20,000 nt of DNA from Chrysomallon squamiferum (GCA_012295275.1 CM022668.1:8872541-8892540); one strand, 5' to 3'. Shown: positions 1-9,896, numbered from the stretch's first letter. Program-made: numbers and translations. Notes: generated by a model from the sequence alone, not told the origin.

Positions 1-963
1 AAGGTACAGGTTAGTACAGCCAAATACTAAATAAATAAATAAATGATGTTATATTAGGAATCTGCAAGGTTAAATAGAAAATAATTAATGATTTTATTTA
101 TTGTTTGTTTTTGTCTGCTTGCTCGCTCGCTTGTTTTGGTAAGGTAAATTACATTAATTTCCTTCTGTTTTAACATCATTATAAAAAATAGTTTGCAGAT
201 CACAAAACCGGTTCCGTACAAATACTACAACGTTTATAGCGGTACTTTATATGGGGAAACGGGAAATATACAGTTACGTTCCCATTGAGATTGGAATGGG
301 GGAATAAGCATGAGACCAGCGACAACAGATTTAGCTCATATTAAATGACATCAAGATTATCCATACCAATACATTTTTATTCATTAACTGCGACAGTGAT
401 CTAAAATGACGTTATACTTCCATTAGTTATAAATACTAATTTATCCTGCTTGACTCAATTCCGAGAACTGTGTGCCAGTGTCATTGTCAATATCAGGAAG
501 ATGGATGCGTTTAATGCTTCGACTCTTTATTTATTTATAAGTCTCCCAGTTTAGCTATTAGGCCAGAACTGAATTTCAATAGGAATGGCTGGTGAAGCAG
601 AAAGACTGTAAAATATACGTATGTTTATCTATTATTTATTTTCTTCCAATAGTAATTGGATTTTTAAATGATGTTATTGTGTTTTCGGTAGTTTCCTTTT
701 CTCGTGGTTTTCCAAAAATGTGTGGGTGCTGCATCTTTTTCATAAATATATATATACATATATATATATACTTTTAATTTATTTATGTTTTGTTTTTGTT
801 TTCGTTCCTGTTACTGAACTAATGCTGTTGTATTTGCTGCTTCTCATTCTCACAATCAGTGATCAGTTGATATTTATATAATTCATATGGGCTGTTGTTT
901 GCAACATCATTCTCACATTTTAAATACGGATAAATATATTTTACAGGTATCTTCCAGCAGGAA
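1..963. other. MGAT5 upstream region, no coding gene seen
   Basis: The region is AT-rich with T/G-rich stretches, and no ORF here looks coding. Near 271-299 there is a small inverted repeat (CCCATT ... AATGGG). A GGTAAGG at 138-144 could be a donor for a 5' UTR exon, and AG sites at 946, 957 or 960 could be the matching acceptor. Neither can be confirmed, so the MGAT5 promoter is not located. Confidence 0.4.
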
Positions 964-1131
964 ATGATCAAGAAAATGGTTCCTCTACCATGGAATATGT
1001 TTGCCAAGGCTTCGCTGTACAGAAAGATCATGGTGATAGCGTTTTTGTTTGGTTTATTATGGTGTATGATGTTGGCGAAGATGTCATTTAGTTTAAATAT
1101 GCAACAACCAACAGAAAGTGATTTAATAAAG
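964..1131 (+). CDS. MGAT5: MGAT5 coding exon 1: cytosolic tail and membrane anchor
   Basis: This exon encodes residues 1-56. A basic tail with Lys and Arg at 20-21 precedes a hydrophobic signal anchor at about 22-38 (IMVIAFLFGLLWCMMLA), the usual Golgi type II topology. The human protein begins with a similar MALFTPWK...GMML stretch. The ATG at 964 follows AGCAGGAA. A second in-frame ATG at 976 has a better context (A at -3, G at +4), so the start may be residue 5. The donor is AAG|GTATTT, phase 0. AG dinucleotides at 945-946, 956-957 and 959-960 could end an upstream intron. Confidence 0.88.
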
Positions 1132-1197
1132 GTATTTCTTTACTTGTTCTAAAATTATTTAAATATTGATTATAAACCCATAATGTTACTCTCTGTC

Positions 1198-1241
<44 letters not shown>

Positions 1242-2539
1242 TGTGTGTTTGTGTGTGTGTTTCTAAATGAAAGAATAAACATAACTGCATCAGTGGTCAA
1301 CATTTTAATTCAAAAGGAAGATGGGTAACAGTAACACTGAACCTGACAATAAAAACAAGCATTATTAAAGCAATACTTGACTAATCTAAACTTTGTACAC
1401 ACAGAGTAGAAAAGAATATATTTAATAGCATATCTCATGAACAAAAAAACACAAAAAAATGTTTCGTGCAACCAGTTGTACAAATGACTGCAAGTATTGT
1501 TTTATCAGATCCTGTCTAAACAACATAAAAATAGAGACCTAGTATTATTTGATTTAGCCAGGTATACTACATGTTCATTTATCAATATATTTATTTCACT
1601 TGTTATTTATCATCATTGTTATTATTATTTGTCCCAGGGTGAAATAGTGAGACTAAGTGAACATTATATTCGGACTCTGGCTAGAGAAAATGGAAACATG
1701 GTGGATGGGCCATATGCTGGTAGATTTACTGCCTACGGTACGTTGAATACTTAGAGTTATTAAGTTCTTTATTTCATTTTAGATAATAAAATCACTAGTT
1801 TATTACAAATACTTCTCTTTTTTTTTTTTTATTGCAGAGTAAATTAACACTTTATAAAAACACACACACACACACACACACTGGTACACACATTTTCATA
1901 CATTTCTTTAGCTTTATATATTTTTTGTAGTCAACCAACATTAATTTTTGAAAGTGTCTGAAAAGTAAGTAAGTAAATAAATGAAAACAATTGCTCTCTC
2001 AAATTGAGGCTCATTTTTTTGGTATTGGTCTGACTTTCCATCTATCTGTCAATCACCAGACCTCAAGAAAACAATGGCTGTTCTTCTGGAAAATGTACTG
2101 GAAAGAATCAGTCGACTGGAAAAGATTGTGGATTTTTATATGAACTCAACAGTATTGACCCCATCTCCCATTGTTCTTGTTGTTGAAAACAAAACAGAGA
2201 GACCAGTTCTAATGGCTAAAGGTATATAAAAATTATGATAAAATAGAAGTGATGAAAAAAATGTTGAAGTTTGATGGATTTTAAACATTATTTTGTTTTT
2301 ATTTTTGGGGTTTATGTATTTATCCTTTGTAATGTTTCTATTATTCAGTGAAATTATAGCCATATGGTTCACCATTATATTAAACTGCCTTTGTAATATT
2401 GAATGTGTGAGTGCATGTGTTGTGTGGTGTGTGTGTGACTATAGAAACATATGAAAGAAAGATTATAATGTATTATATAGTCTACTTCTTTGTAGAAATC
2501 TGTACATTTTAATATTAATGGACACAGATTTTTGTGTCA

Positions 2540-2577
<38 letters not shown>

Positions 2578-5069
2578 TTTTTATTCTTTCTCTATTTAGA
2601 TATGGTTTAGTTTTATTGATTCTTGATTTGCTAACTTCATGCTTAAACACTAAAATATTTCTATGCAGATTATGAACTAGAACTTTCTTGATATTTCCTT
2701 TAGTAGTGCTTTATTTGCTTTTATACTAATATACTGAATAGTAGTTTTCTGTAGATTTGCTCCAAGGTGTTGAAGAAAAATGTGACCTTTCTGAAGAAGA
2801 CAGAAAATTGTATCCACACTGCTTGAGCAAGATGGCAGTAAGTGTGGTTTAATGCTTTCTTGTCTTTCTGTTTTGTTTTTACCTTTTATCTGCTATAGTC
2901 ATTATTCATAAGTGATTTTGGTGAGTTTTTATTATTATTTATTTATTTATTCTTTTTCTATCCTGTTCAGTGGATGAAATCAATGTGGAAGTCTGATCCT
3001 TGTTATGCATCCTACGGAGTGGATGGCACTGACTGTTCATTTGTCATGTATCTCAGTGAGGTGGAAGGTTTCTGTCCAAAGAAAGCCTGGAGTGGCTCAA
3101 ACAAACTTGAACTCAAAGAAGGACCCATCCTGATTGTAAGTCCTTGTACAAGATGTTTGTAAATACAAATATATTCTTCCTTGTACAAAATATAAACTCA
3201 AACACAGACATACACATTATTAGTGATGTTTATGCACATCTCCTCTTCACTTCCATGGGTTTATTACAGTAGGTGTTAATAAATAAAACATATTCATGTC
3301 TGGCACATTGCTTTAAATCACATTTTCCAGCTAAGCAAAAAAGAATGTATACTCCACCCAATCACCATAACATCAGTGATTACTATCATTTGGAGGTAGA
3401 CCTGTTGCAACTTAGACAACTTGTGTGTCCGATTTATAAATGGAGACCAAAGGGTTACAATGTATTTTATGACAAATAAAATATTTTATAAAGAAGAATA
3501 AAGTTTTAAAAGGAAAACTGGCTGTGTATTTTTCAGGCAAACATCCAGACTAATCTGGAAGGTCTGATGTCTCTGCTCAAAGATCCAAACGAACGTCAAG
3601 GTTACGCCTGGATCAGAATGCGGATCACACGGATGTGGGACAGGTGGACGGCAGCTGTTGCCAGGCTACAGAAAAAACAAGACCTGACAAAGAGGAAGAC
3701 TAAAAAAGTAACAAAAATTCTAGATATTTACAAGAAACTAACGTTTTTTTGTTTTTAATTTCCATAAATTTCCTTTTCTTTTCTACATTCTGTACATTAT
3801 TAAATGTAATTATAAATTTGTATGTGTTACTGTTTCTTTCTTTTTTTAACTTTTTCTCACCTTTTGTTAACTTTCTAAAATTAATTTTTAATCCTGTATT
3901 ATTGAAGTACTTTATTTCAAAAATTACATATTTTACTTTATTTTCATATTTTGTTCCTAGATCTTGGTCCATCTTGGTCTGTTGTCAAAACAGTCTGGCT
4001 GGAAATTTGCAGAACTTCAGTTTAAAGGTACATTTATTTAGTTTTTAACCTGGAAACCATTGTTGACTAAATTCAGTAAGAACATCTCACTGCATTCTAT
4101 GTTTTAAATATTAATATTCAAATAGGAATCTCAGAATTCATCTATCAAAGGCTGTAGCATGTGCTATTCTGTGAGGTATGTAATGAAAGTATCATTATAT
4201 AAACCTTATGATTAATAGCCTTTAACATCAGCATATGTAAGTCTATAATTAATTTTTTAGTCATTACCCATTCATATGAATATATATCACAATTTTTTTT
4301 AATTTTTTAATTTTTTTAATGTTTTTATCAGGAGGCCCACTTGGGGAGTTAGTTCAATGGTCTGATTTGATAACAACTTTGTACATACTAGGCCATGAGT
4401 TGACCATCACCAGTGAAGTTGAACAACTTGTAGAGTAAGTGTCACATTTAGTTCATTAATTGGTTGAACAGGTCTCACACACATAGTAATTTTCACCTAT
4501 GAGTTTGTTTACGCATAAATAACAGCAATGACAGTCCTCTTTCAGAGACTAATAACCTATTTGTCTTTTTTTTTCTCAGTATTTTGGCCAAACTGCCAGC
4601 AAAGTCACCATGTCAGAGTCGAAAAGAACTTCCCGTGCACATCATCTACACTGACATCATGGGACTGATTCAGTTCAAGAGGAAGGTCAAAGGAGGCTTT
4701 GGAAAATTTAGGTAAGTGTTTATCAGTACACCTCTTTTTGGAATGAGTAGTAATCTGTCAATATCTCTGTATTTTATGATTGTGTTCCTTAAATGTCCAG
4801 TGTCTAGGCTTTCTAACTATAAATGGAGCACATATCATCATGTGTGAAAAATCAGAATGCTCTGAAAATAAAAAAAACCTTTGTATACATCACGCATGTG
4901 CAGGTGTGTGTGCGTGCATATAATTATTGAAATAATATAGTATTGAAATATTTTTCTACTGTAGAGTTTTCCGTCTATTATTAATATTTTCTATTTACTT
5001 ATACATTTTTTTATTTATCATTTTACTTCAGTTTGTTTTATTATTATTATTTATTTTTTATTATTATTT

Positions 5070-5100
<31 letters not shown>

Positions 5101-6019
5101 ATCTGCTACTATTACTACAACTATTACTACTAGGAGAGTTGGTAAATTTAAATAATTAAATTTTTATTATTAACTGGGGTTTTTTAATCATTATTATTAT
5201 TTATTATTTCCATTTTTCCTTTCCTCTCTTCTTCTTCTTCTTTTTTTAACTATGCTATACTGCAAACATTATTAGAAGCTGTTTTTTTTTTTTTTTTTTT
5301 TTTTCTGTCTGTTCAGAGTGGTGGACTCATTTGGCACAGAACCTGCTTACAATCATCGAGCATTTGCAAAACAGTCAAAAATACTGACATCATGGGGAGG
5401 GCAAGACCTGCAGTTAAAACAGTTCTTCACGATGTTCCGTAAGTTGAGAGTTTTATGTCATGGCAACTTCAGAATAATTATAAGAGAAATATTTAGTATT
5501 CAAACAGCCATTAAGAGTAATAATTTTAAATCATAACTGGTTAGTAAGTTGCAAGAGGAATAAATTTATTAGTTTTAAGCATTCTATACTTTAAGGTTTT
5601 TTAAAATTATTATGTATTTTTTTATTTATTTTTTATAATCTAATTTAATTTATTAATATTTTATTTTTTATTTTTGTTTTTGTTTTGTTTATTTTATTTG
5701 TTTAGAATTTTGCATCAATTTAAATTGTGACATCTTATAAATTTTAACAAACATTTTTAATTCTCGTTTCCTTTTTTAACTTACAAATAGTATTTTATGC
5801 CTAAATATCCATTTATGTGTTTTCTAATGTTCTATCCAAATATATCTTCTTTTTATTTCATATATATATATATGTATATATACATTATTTAAGATAATTT
5901 TGGAGAGGTAATATTTCTTTCCTTTTTCACTCATTTTCTTTGTCTCTTTATTTTTTTAAATTCAATTTTTATATTTATGTTTTGGTTTAGTTCTGTTTTT
6001 TTTTTTTTTAATTTGATTG

Positions 6020-6069
<50 letters not shown>

Positions 6070-6725
6070 CATTTTAAAATTTATATTTTGTAATCAAAAC
6101 TAAATATATGTTTTTTATTTTTATTTTTTTTATTTACTTATTTTTTATTTTTTTTTTTTTTTTTTTTCTCATTTAAAAATTTACATATTTATATTTTGTA
6201 ATCAGCTCATAGCCCTGACAACTCCTTCATGGGTTTTGTTGTGGAGCAGCATGTCAACACAACAGAGAGGATGATAAGAAAGAATCAGGCTGTTGTCTAT
6301 GGCAAAAATCTTTACATGTGGAAAGTATGTGCTGTTTATTTACACAGTGTTTTTCAGATCAAGAATAAATTGAATAGTCAATTATAGATGAAATTTAAAT
6401 TTTTTGGAAAATAACATGTTGGTAGGAGATTATTAAAGCAAGACCGTTTATCCAATATTTTTAATAATTAATGCATGAAAACTGTGAGATCACAGATTGA
6501 AAGATAAGCTATTGGCACTATAATCTCTCAGATTTAGGGAAGAGTATGCTGTCTATATTATGAATGCAAAGGTGTATAAAACACAAAACAAAGGAAGAAA
6601 AGAATCAAACATTTTTTTTCTCTGCTACATATTTCTATATGCTGGATCTTATATACTCTTGTGACTTTCAGTATATCACTTACACATATTACTATGAGAC
6701 TGACAGACTACTTTTTATAGCAATA

Positions 6726-6762
<37 letters not shown>

Positions 6763-9700
6763 GTATATGTATATAGTTGCCCATTTATTAAAAGTTTTTA
6801 TGAGTTCCTTATTTCAGTTATAAAACTAGGCATTTTTAAATTAAAAAAACAAAAATGAAGAAGAAAAAAACTTGGTGCCTTACAACTATATGAAGAAAAG
6901 TGTAGCTACATAATCATATGGAAGAAAACCATTCAGTCTTTTTCATCTTTCTTTCTTTTCTTTTTTTTTTTTTTTTTTTTTTATTTGATTTCTTATTTTA
7001 TTTCAGGGCAAAACCCCCTATCTGGACACTATAAGAAAATACCTGGAACTTCACAGCACTGTATACACTAGCAAATCAGAGAAATCTGCATTGCCCAGCT
7101 ACGTCATTAACCACGGTTTGCTCAATGGGAAAGATCTGCACACGTTGCTACGAGAATCAAAGGTATTACATTACTTTTATATTTTTACTCACTGCAGAAA
7201 AATACATTTATTTGTTTTCCTCTCTGCTAGTTTCCTCTCTCTATTGTTAAATATAGACAGAATAAAGATTTGTTTTATATGACATACTAAACACCTTCTT
7301 TAATCTACACAGTAATAATTTACATTTTAAAGTTATTTTTTTGATCCATAACTATCTAATGTTTTATATAATATTAAGGATCACATTAAAGATAGAATAA
7401 AGAAATGTTTTATTTGAACACTAAATACATTTTTTAATCTATAAACAAATAATTTATGTTTTAATGTTATTGTTTAATCTATGCCTATCTAATGTTTTAC
7501 ATGTTAAGGATCACATTATAAAGATATGTTTTATTTGACACACTAAATACATTTCTTAATCTATGCCTATCAGATGTTTTACATAATGTTAAAGACCATC
7601 AGATGAGAGCAACTATGCTGTTGTTTCATGTTGTTAGCAGTTGTGATTTTATTTCCTTATCCAACCAACATTTTCTGCTTTTAAATATATTTCTAATACT
7701 TTCAGGTTTTTGTTGGCCTGGGTTTTCCCTACGAAGGCCCAGCACCTTTAGAAGCCATTGCAAATGGAGCTGTATTTATAAATCCAAAATTCAATCCACC
7801 ACACAGCAGCAGAAACACTGCCTTCTTTAAAGGAAAGCCAACACAAAGGGAGGTAAATTGATATATGGAGATTATTTGAGAACTGCAACAGAAAATTAAA
7901 TGCACAGAAATCATTATTAATTTCAGTAAAATTTAAATTATGAATATTTAAGAAAAAAATTTCAGTGAAACAAATAAACTTTATGTTTGTATCAGACAAA
8001 ATAATTACAACACTGGAACATAAAAAAGTTTAAGACTGTTAGGAGTCGTGATGATTTGTTTATTTTTTTTTTTTTTTCTGTTTCTAACAGTCTCTTCTAT
8101 ACAGTTTTTATAAGCTTTAATTTAAATTTTGTTATAAGATGTTACAGTATGTAAATTAAGTCCTTTTGTATCTAATATTTCAATTCCAAATCATGGAATT
8201 CCAAATCAAGGCATTATTATTATTATAATTTCTTTTACAGTATATGCATTTGTAGAATTGTGGCAACCTGAATAATACAAATAAAAATTTTAAATTAATA
8301 GTTCATGTTTTGATATATATATATATATATTACATATGATTTAGCAAATAACTTAACTTTTATAATTTTCATTCTTATTTCAGCTCACTAGCCAACATCC
8401 ATATGCAGAAATGTTTATCGGTCCTCCTCATGTACATACAGTTGACATTAATGATTCCGAAGCTGTAGCAAAATTATTGGAGGAAATTTTAAACAATAAT
8501 ACAGTTAGTTAATTTGATTTCTTTTTTTTTTTTTTTTTTCTTTTTGTTTTTAAACTTTCCGATACTTCTGAACAATAGATATATTTCTTAAATTTTAAGC
8601 TTGCAGAAACTTGAAGACATTTTTAGAAAATATAATTATTATCATTTTTTTTTTTTTTTTTTTTTTTGGCAGGGCTTTGTTTGTATTTGGCAGATGCAGT
8701 GAGATTTAATTTGGAAAAAAAAAATGTCTTTAGTAAACACTTAACAATTATTTTTGTTGACTGCTCTCAATCTCATACCGTAACCAGTTAATCAAATCTG
8801 TATCAAGGTAATAGATAGTACCCAAGCACTGAGCAGAGTATGATACGATATACCAGAATTGCTTTTATGTATCATGACTGTTTCCAATTTTAGGACAGTG
8901 GTTGTATAAATGTATTTCTGTAAAATATAAATTTTCTTATTAGCTGTCTTTACATTCAGTCATATTTTTGATACAGTTTATTCTGTGTCTACTAACTATT
9001 CACGATCGCATTTGCACTTGGCATTTACTTATATTTTTGTACAATGGCTGTATAAATATAATTCTCTGAAACAGTAAATGTTACTCTTACCTATCTTTAT
9101 CACAGTTTACACCATATCTCCCATTTGAATACACTGAAGAGGGAATGCTACAAAGGATGAATGCTTACATAGAGCATCAGGAATTCTGCCTCTTTGAAAA
9201 AAGAGTTTCAAAATGGCCGCCTCCTAGTGCAGTGACAACATTTTTGGGACCTCCTGGTTTGTCGTGTAGTGAGGTTTGCTGGAGCCATAGTAAGTATATT
9301 TTATTAATCAAAATTGAAGTACAAATATTTGGAAATCTATATATATATATATAAATTGGTAAATCTAATATTCATATACATTTGGTTCTATTATTATTAT
9401 TATTATTATTGTTATTTTGTTAATTATTATTAAATTTTCTGATTTATTTTATGTTCAACATGACATGCACATGTGATCGTACTAATTAGACAATTTATTT
9501 ATTTTTATTTTTATTTTTATTTTTTTTTAAATTTTTCCAGATCTCATTTGTGAACCAACACATTTCATGGAGTTAAATTCATTCCAACAGATTGAAAGCC
9601 ACGCAGTCCAATGTGCTAAGAAACTGACTCAAATCAACATTTTCTTTCCCTCCTTCAATGTGAATACAAAAGAGTGCATCCTTCAAGGGGAAGAACTCTT

Positions 9701-9800
9701 ATATAGCTGTGTGGGAAAGACATCCTACCTCAGGAGGGTCTGTCCATGCAGAGACTACATCGTTGGTCAGATTGCATTATGCCGTGGTTGTGAAAGATGA
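964..9800 (+). CDS. MGAT5: Alpha-1,6-mannosylglycoprotein 6-beta-N-acetylglucosaminyltransferase (GnT-V), complete, 16 coding exons
   Basis: The joined CDS is 964-1131, 1638-1737, 2060-2221, 2755-2837, 2971-3135, 3537-3707, 3961-4027, 4332-4434, 4580-4711, 5317-5438, 6206-6324, 7007-7162, 7706-7852, 8384-8503, 9106-9289 and 9541-9800. It totals 2,259 nt, or 752 residues plus TGA. Every junction is GT...AG and in frame, with intron phases 0,1,1,0,0,0,1,2,2,1,0,0,0,0,1. The product is a type II Golgi enzyme that transfers GlcNAc from UDP-GlcNAc in beta-1,6 linkage to the alpha-1,6 mannose arm of N-glycans (family GT18). Visible parts are a short cytosolic tail, a membrane anchor (about 22-38), a stem with a helical segment (91-115), the luminal catalytic domain and a Cys-rich C-terminus. 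GGPLGE contains the residue aligning with human catalytic Glu297 (here Glu311). FGTEP (389-393), PHSPDNSF (425-432) and GFPYEGPAPLEAIANG (522-537) are nearly identical to vertebrate MGAT5. MGAT5 is favoured over MGAT5B by overall match, from memory and without a search. Candidate sequons are N118, N133, N442 and N603. Confidence 0.95.
1199..1262. repeat. (GT)n microsatellite
   Basis: A run of GT dinucleotides of about 64 bp, interrupted by two TTT triplets, in MGAT5 intron 1. Confidence 0.97.
1638..1737 (+). CDS. MGAT5: MGAT5 coding exon 2: stem
   Basis: This exon encodes residues 57-89 plus one base. It includes LARENGNMVDGPYAG, matching human LAEENRNVVDGPYAG. The acceptor is TGTCCCAG and the donor is G|GTACGT, phase 1. 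Confidence 0.93.
1860..1881. repeat. (CA)n microsatellite
   Basis: Eleven uninterrupted CA/AC dinucleotides in MGAT5 intron 2. Confidence 0.95.
2060..2221 (+). CDS. MGAT5: MGAT5 coding exon 3: helical stem
   Basis: The exon completes Asp90 across the junction, then continues LKKTMAVLLENVLERISRLE. This is a heptad-like amphipathic segment aligning with the human DLKKTLAVLLDNILQRI region. The second half is variable, as in other species, and carries sequons N118-S-T and N133-K-T. The acceptor is ATCACCAG and the donor is AAAG|GTATAT, phase 1. Confidence 0.92.
2542..2573. repeat. (AT)n microsatellite
   Basis: About 32 bp of uninterrupted AT in MGAT5 intron 3. Confidence 0.95.
2755..2837 (+). 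CDS. MGAT5: MGAT5 coding exon 4
   Basis: This exon encodes residues 144-171. The EEKCDLS and YPHC segments match human QEKCVLP and YPHC, so two cysteines that pair within this region in the human enzyme are kept. The acceptor is TTTCTGTAG and the donor is GCA|GTAAGT, phase 0. Confidence 0.92.
2971..3135 (+). CDS. MGAT5: MGAT5 coding exon 5
   Basis: This exon encodes residues 172-226, with SDPCYASYGVDG and CSFVMYLSEVE...CP closely matching human SDPCYADYGVDG and CSFFIYLSEVENWCP. It holds three conserved cysteines. The acceptor is CTGTTCAG and the donor is ATT|GTAAGT, phase 0. Confidence 0.95.
3537..3707 (+). CDS. MGAT5: MGAT5 coding exon 6, with basic segment
   Basis: This exon encodes residues 227-283, including WIRMRITRMWDRW, which aligns with human WMRLRIRRMADAW. 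It ends in the basic run KRKTKK (278-283), equivalent to human KRKRKK. In human that run is reported to give the secreted enzyme an FGF-related, non-catalytic activity. Whether this role exists here is unknown. The donor is AAA|GTAACA, phase 0. Confidence 0.94.
3961..4027 (+). CDS. MGAT5: MGAT5 coding exon 7
   Basis: This exon encodes residues 284-305, ILVHLGLLSKQSGWKFAE, against human VLVHLGLLTKESGFKIAE. It forms the start of the GT-B fold. The acceptor is GTTCCTAG and the donor is AAAG|GTACAT, phase 1. Confidence 0.94.
4332..4434 (+). CDS. MGAT5: MGAT5 coding exon 8, with catalytic glutamate
   Basis: This exon encodes residues 306-339, GGPLGELVQWSDLITTLYIL, nearly identical to human. Glu311 in PLGE aligns with human Glu297, the proposed catalytic base. 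The acceptor is TTTATCAG and the donor is GA|GTAAGT, phase 2. Confidence 0.95.
4580..4711 (+). CDS. MGAT5: MGAT5 coding exon 9
   Basis: This exon encodes residues 340-383, with HIIYTDIMGLIQFK matching human ELIYIDIVGLAQFK. The exon end is about four residues shorter than human. It lacks the YQCML stretch and therefore one cysteine (see findings). The acceptor is TTCTCAG and the donor is AG|GTAAGT, phase 2. Confidence 0.92.
5070..5101. repeat. (TAC)n trinucleotide microsatellite
   Basis: About ten TAC units in MGAT5 intron 9, continuing in degenerate form (CTATTACTA) to about 5132 and preceded by TTA-rich sequence. Confidence 0.93.
5282..5304. repeat. Poly-T run at exon 10 acceptor
   Basis: A 23-T homopolymer that forms the polypyrimidine tract 12 bp before the AG of MGAT5 exon 10. 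Confidence 0.95.
5317..5438 (+). CDS. MGAT5: MGAT5 coding exon 10
   Basis: This exon encodes residues 384-424, with VVDSFGTEPAYNH matching human VLDSFGTEPEFNH, and SWGG (W410) aligning with human PWGK (W401). A 23-T run lies just upstream of the acceptor TCTGTTCAG. The donor is TTCC|GTAAGT, phase 1. Confidence 0.94.
6021..6167. repeat. (TA)n plus long poly-T block
   Basis: A short TATATA run leads into about 35 consecutive T (6035-6069). A TTTTATTTTT-type stretch and a second run of about 18 T follow. The block lies in MGAT5 intron 10, just upstream of exon 11. Confidence 0.92.
6206..6324 (+). CDS. MGAT5: MGAT5 coding exon 11
   Basis: This exon encodes residues 425-464, PHSPDNSFMGFVVEQHV, matching human PHTPDNSFLGFVVEQHL. 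N442-T-T is a sequon at the position of human NSS. The acceptor is TAATCAG and the donor is AAA|GTATGT, phase 0. Confidence 0.95.
6727..6775. repeat. (TA)n / (TATATG)n microsatellite
   Basis: About 30 bp of pure TA grading into TATATG units, in MGAT5 intron 11. Confidence 0.94.
6960..6982. repeat. Poly-T run near exon 12 acceptor
   Basis: About 22 T, 25 bp before the AG of MGAT5 exon 12. It probably serves as pyrimidine-rich acceptor sequence. Confidence 0.9.
7007..7162 (+). CDS. MGAT5: MGAT5 coding exon 12
   Basis: This exon encodes residues 465-516, including PSYVINHGLLNGKDLHTLL, against human PSYVKNHGILSGRDLQFLL. The acceptor is TATTTCAG and the donor is AAG|GTATTA, phase 0. Confidence 0.95.
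7259..7606. repeat. Degenerate tandem repeat, unit about 121-135 bp, about 2.7 copies
   Basis: The marker AATAAAG...TGTTTTAT...ACTAAA...TTTAATCTA recurs at 7261, 7396 and about 7517. A second block, TATCTAATGTTTTA...TTAAGGATCACATTA, follows in each copy. The units have diverged by substitutions and indels. The array fills most of MGAT5 intron 12 and carries no ORF. Confidence 0.85.
7706..7852 (+). CDS. MGAT5: MGAT5 coding exon 13, donor-sugar site
   Basis: This exon encodes residues 517-565. GFPYEGPAPLEAIANG is identical to human and belongs to the nucleotide-sugar binding side of the GT-B fold. NPKFNPP is also conserved. Human NGC becomes NGA here, losing a cysteine that I believe is unpaired in human. 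The donor is GAG|GTAAAT, phase 0. Confidence 0.96.
8033..8093. repeat. 10-bp inverted repeat, 41-bp spacer
   Basis: AGACTGTTAG (8033-8042) is the exact reverse complement of CTAACAGTCT (8084-8093). The spacer contains a T-run. It lies in MGAT5 intron 13 and could form a hairpin. I see no transposon hallmark beyond this. Confidence 0.6.
8384..8503 (+). CDS. MGAT5: MGAT5 coding exon 14
   Basis: This exon encodes residues 566-605, LTSQHPYAEMFIGPPHV, against human LTSQHPYAEVFIGRPHV. It ends in LNNNT, which creates sequon N603. The donor GTTAGT has T at +3 and is weaker than its neighbours. Confidence 0.94.
8888..9110. repeat. Diverged two-copy direct repeat, period about 146 bp
   Basis: TTTTAGGACAGTGGTTGTATAAATG... 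from 8888 resembles TTTTTGTACAATGGCTGTATAAATA... from 9034, and similarity continues for about 75 bp. The downstream copy runs into the acceptor of MGAT5 exon 15. The match is roughly 70% by eye and was not computed. Confidence 0.6.
9106..9289 (+). CDS. MGAT5: MGAT5 coding exon 15
   Basis: This exon encodes residues 606-666, with EEGMLQRMNAYIEHQEFC matching human CEGMLQRINAFIEKQDFC, and then the WPP motif. It begins the Cys-rich C-terminal module with SCSEVC. The acceptor is TATCACAG and the donor is CATA|GTAAGT, phase 1. Confidence 0.94.
9541..9800 (+). CDS. MGAT5: MGAT5 coding exon 16 and stop
   Basis: This exon encodes residues 667-752 and the TGA at 9798-9800. It has LICEP, VCPCRDYIVGQIALC and a terminal RGCER, matching human LICEP, VCPCRDFIKGQVALC and KDCL. 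The C-terminal module cysteines seen in human all have counterparts. The acceptor is TTTTCCAG. Confidence 0.95.
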
Positions 9801-9896
9801 TAGCTTCTTCATACTATCTGAAATCTGTCTGGTAATTCAGCTTAAAACTGATTAAGTTATTATGAATATTTCCAAAAGTTCAAACTTCTTAAAAAT

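Larger units (their letters stand above)
1132..9540 (+). other. MGAT5: MGAT5 introns
   Basis: There are fifteen introns of about 130-770 bp: 1132-1637, 1738-2059, 2222-2754, 2838-2970, 3136-3536, 3708-3960, 4028-4331, 4435-4579, 4712-5316, 5439-6205, 6325-7006, 7163-7705, 7853-8383, 8504-9105 and 9290-9540. All begin GT and end AG. They are AT-rich with long T-runs and microsatellites listed separately. No nested gene was found in them. Confidence 0.9.

Noticed and set aside
592-777. 61-residue hydrophobic frame upstream of MGAT5
   Set aside because: It ends in translated TATA repeats and has no ATG at its first codon, and the Phe/Ile bias is what AT-rich DNA gives by chance.
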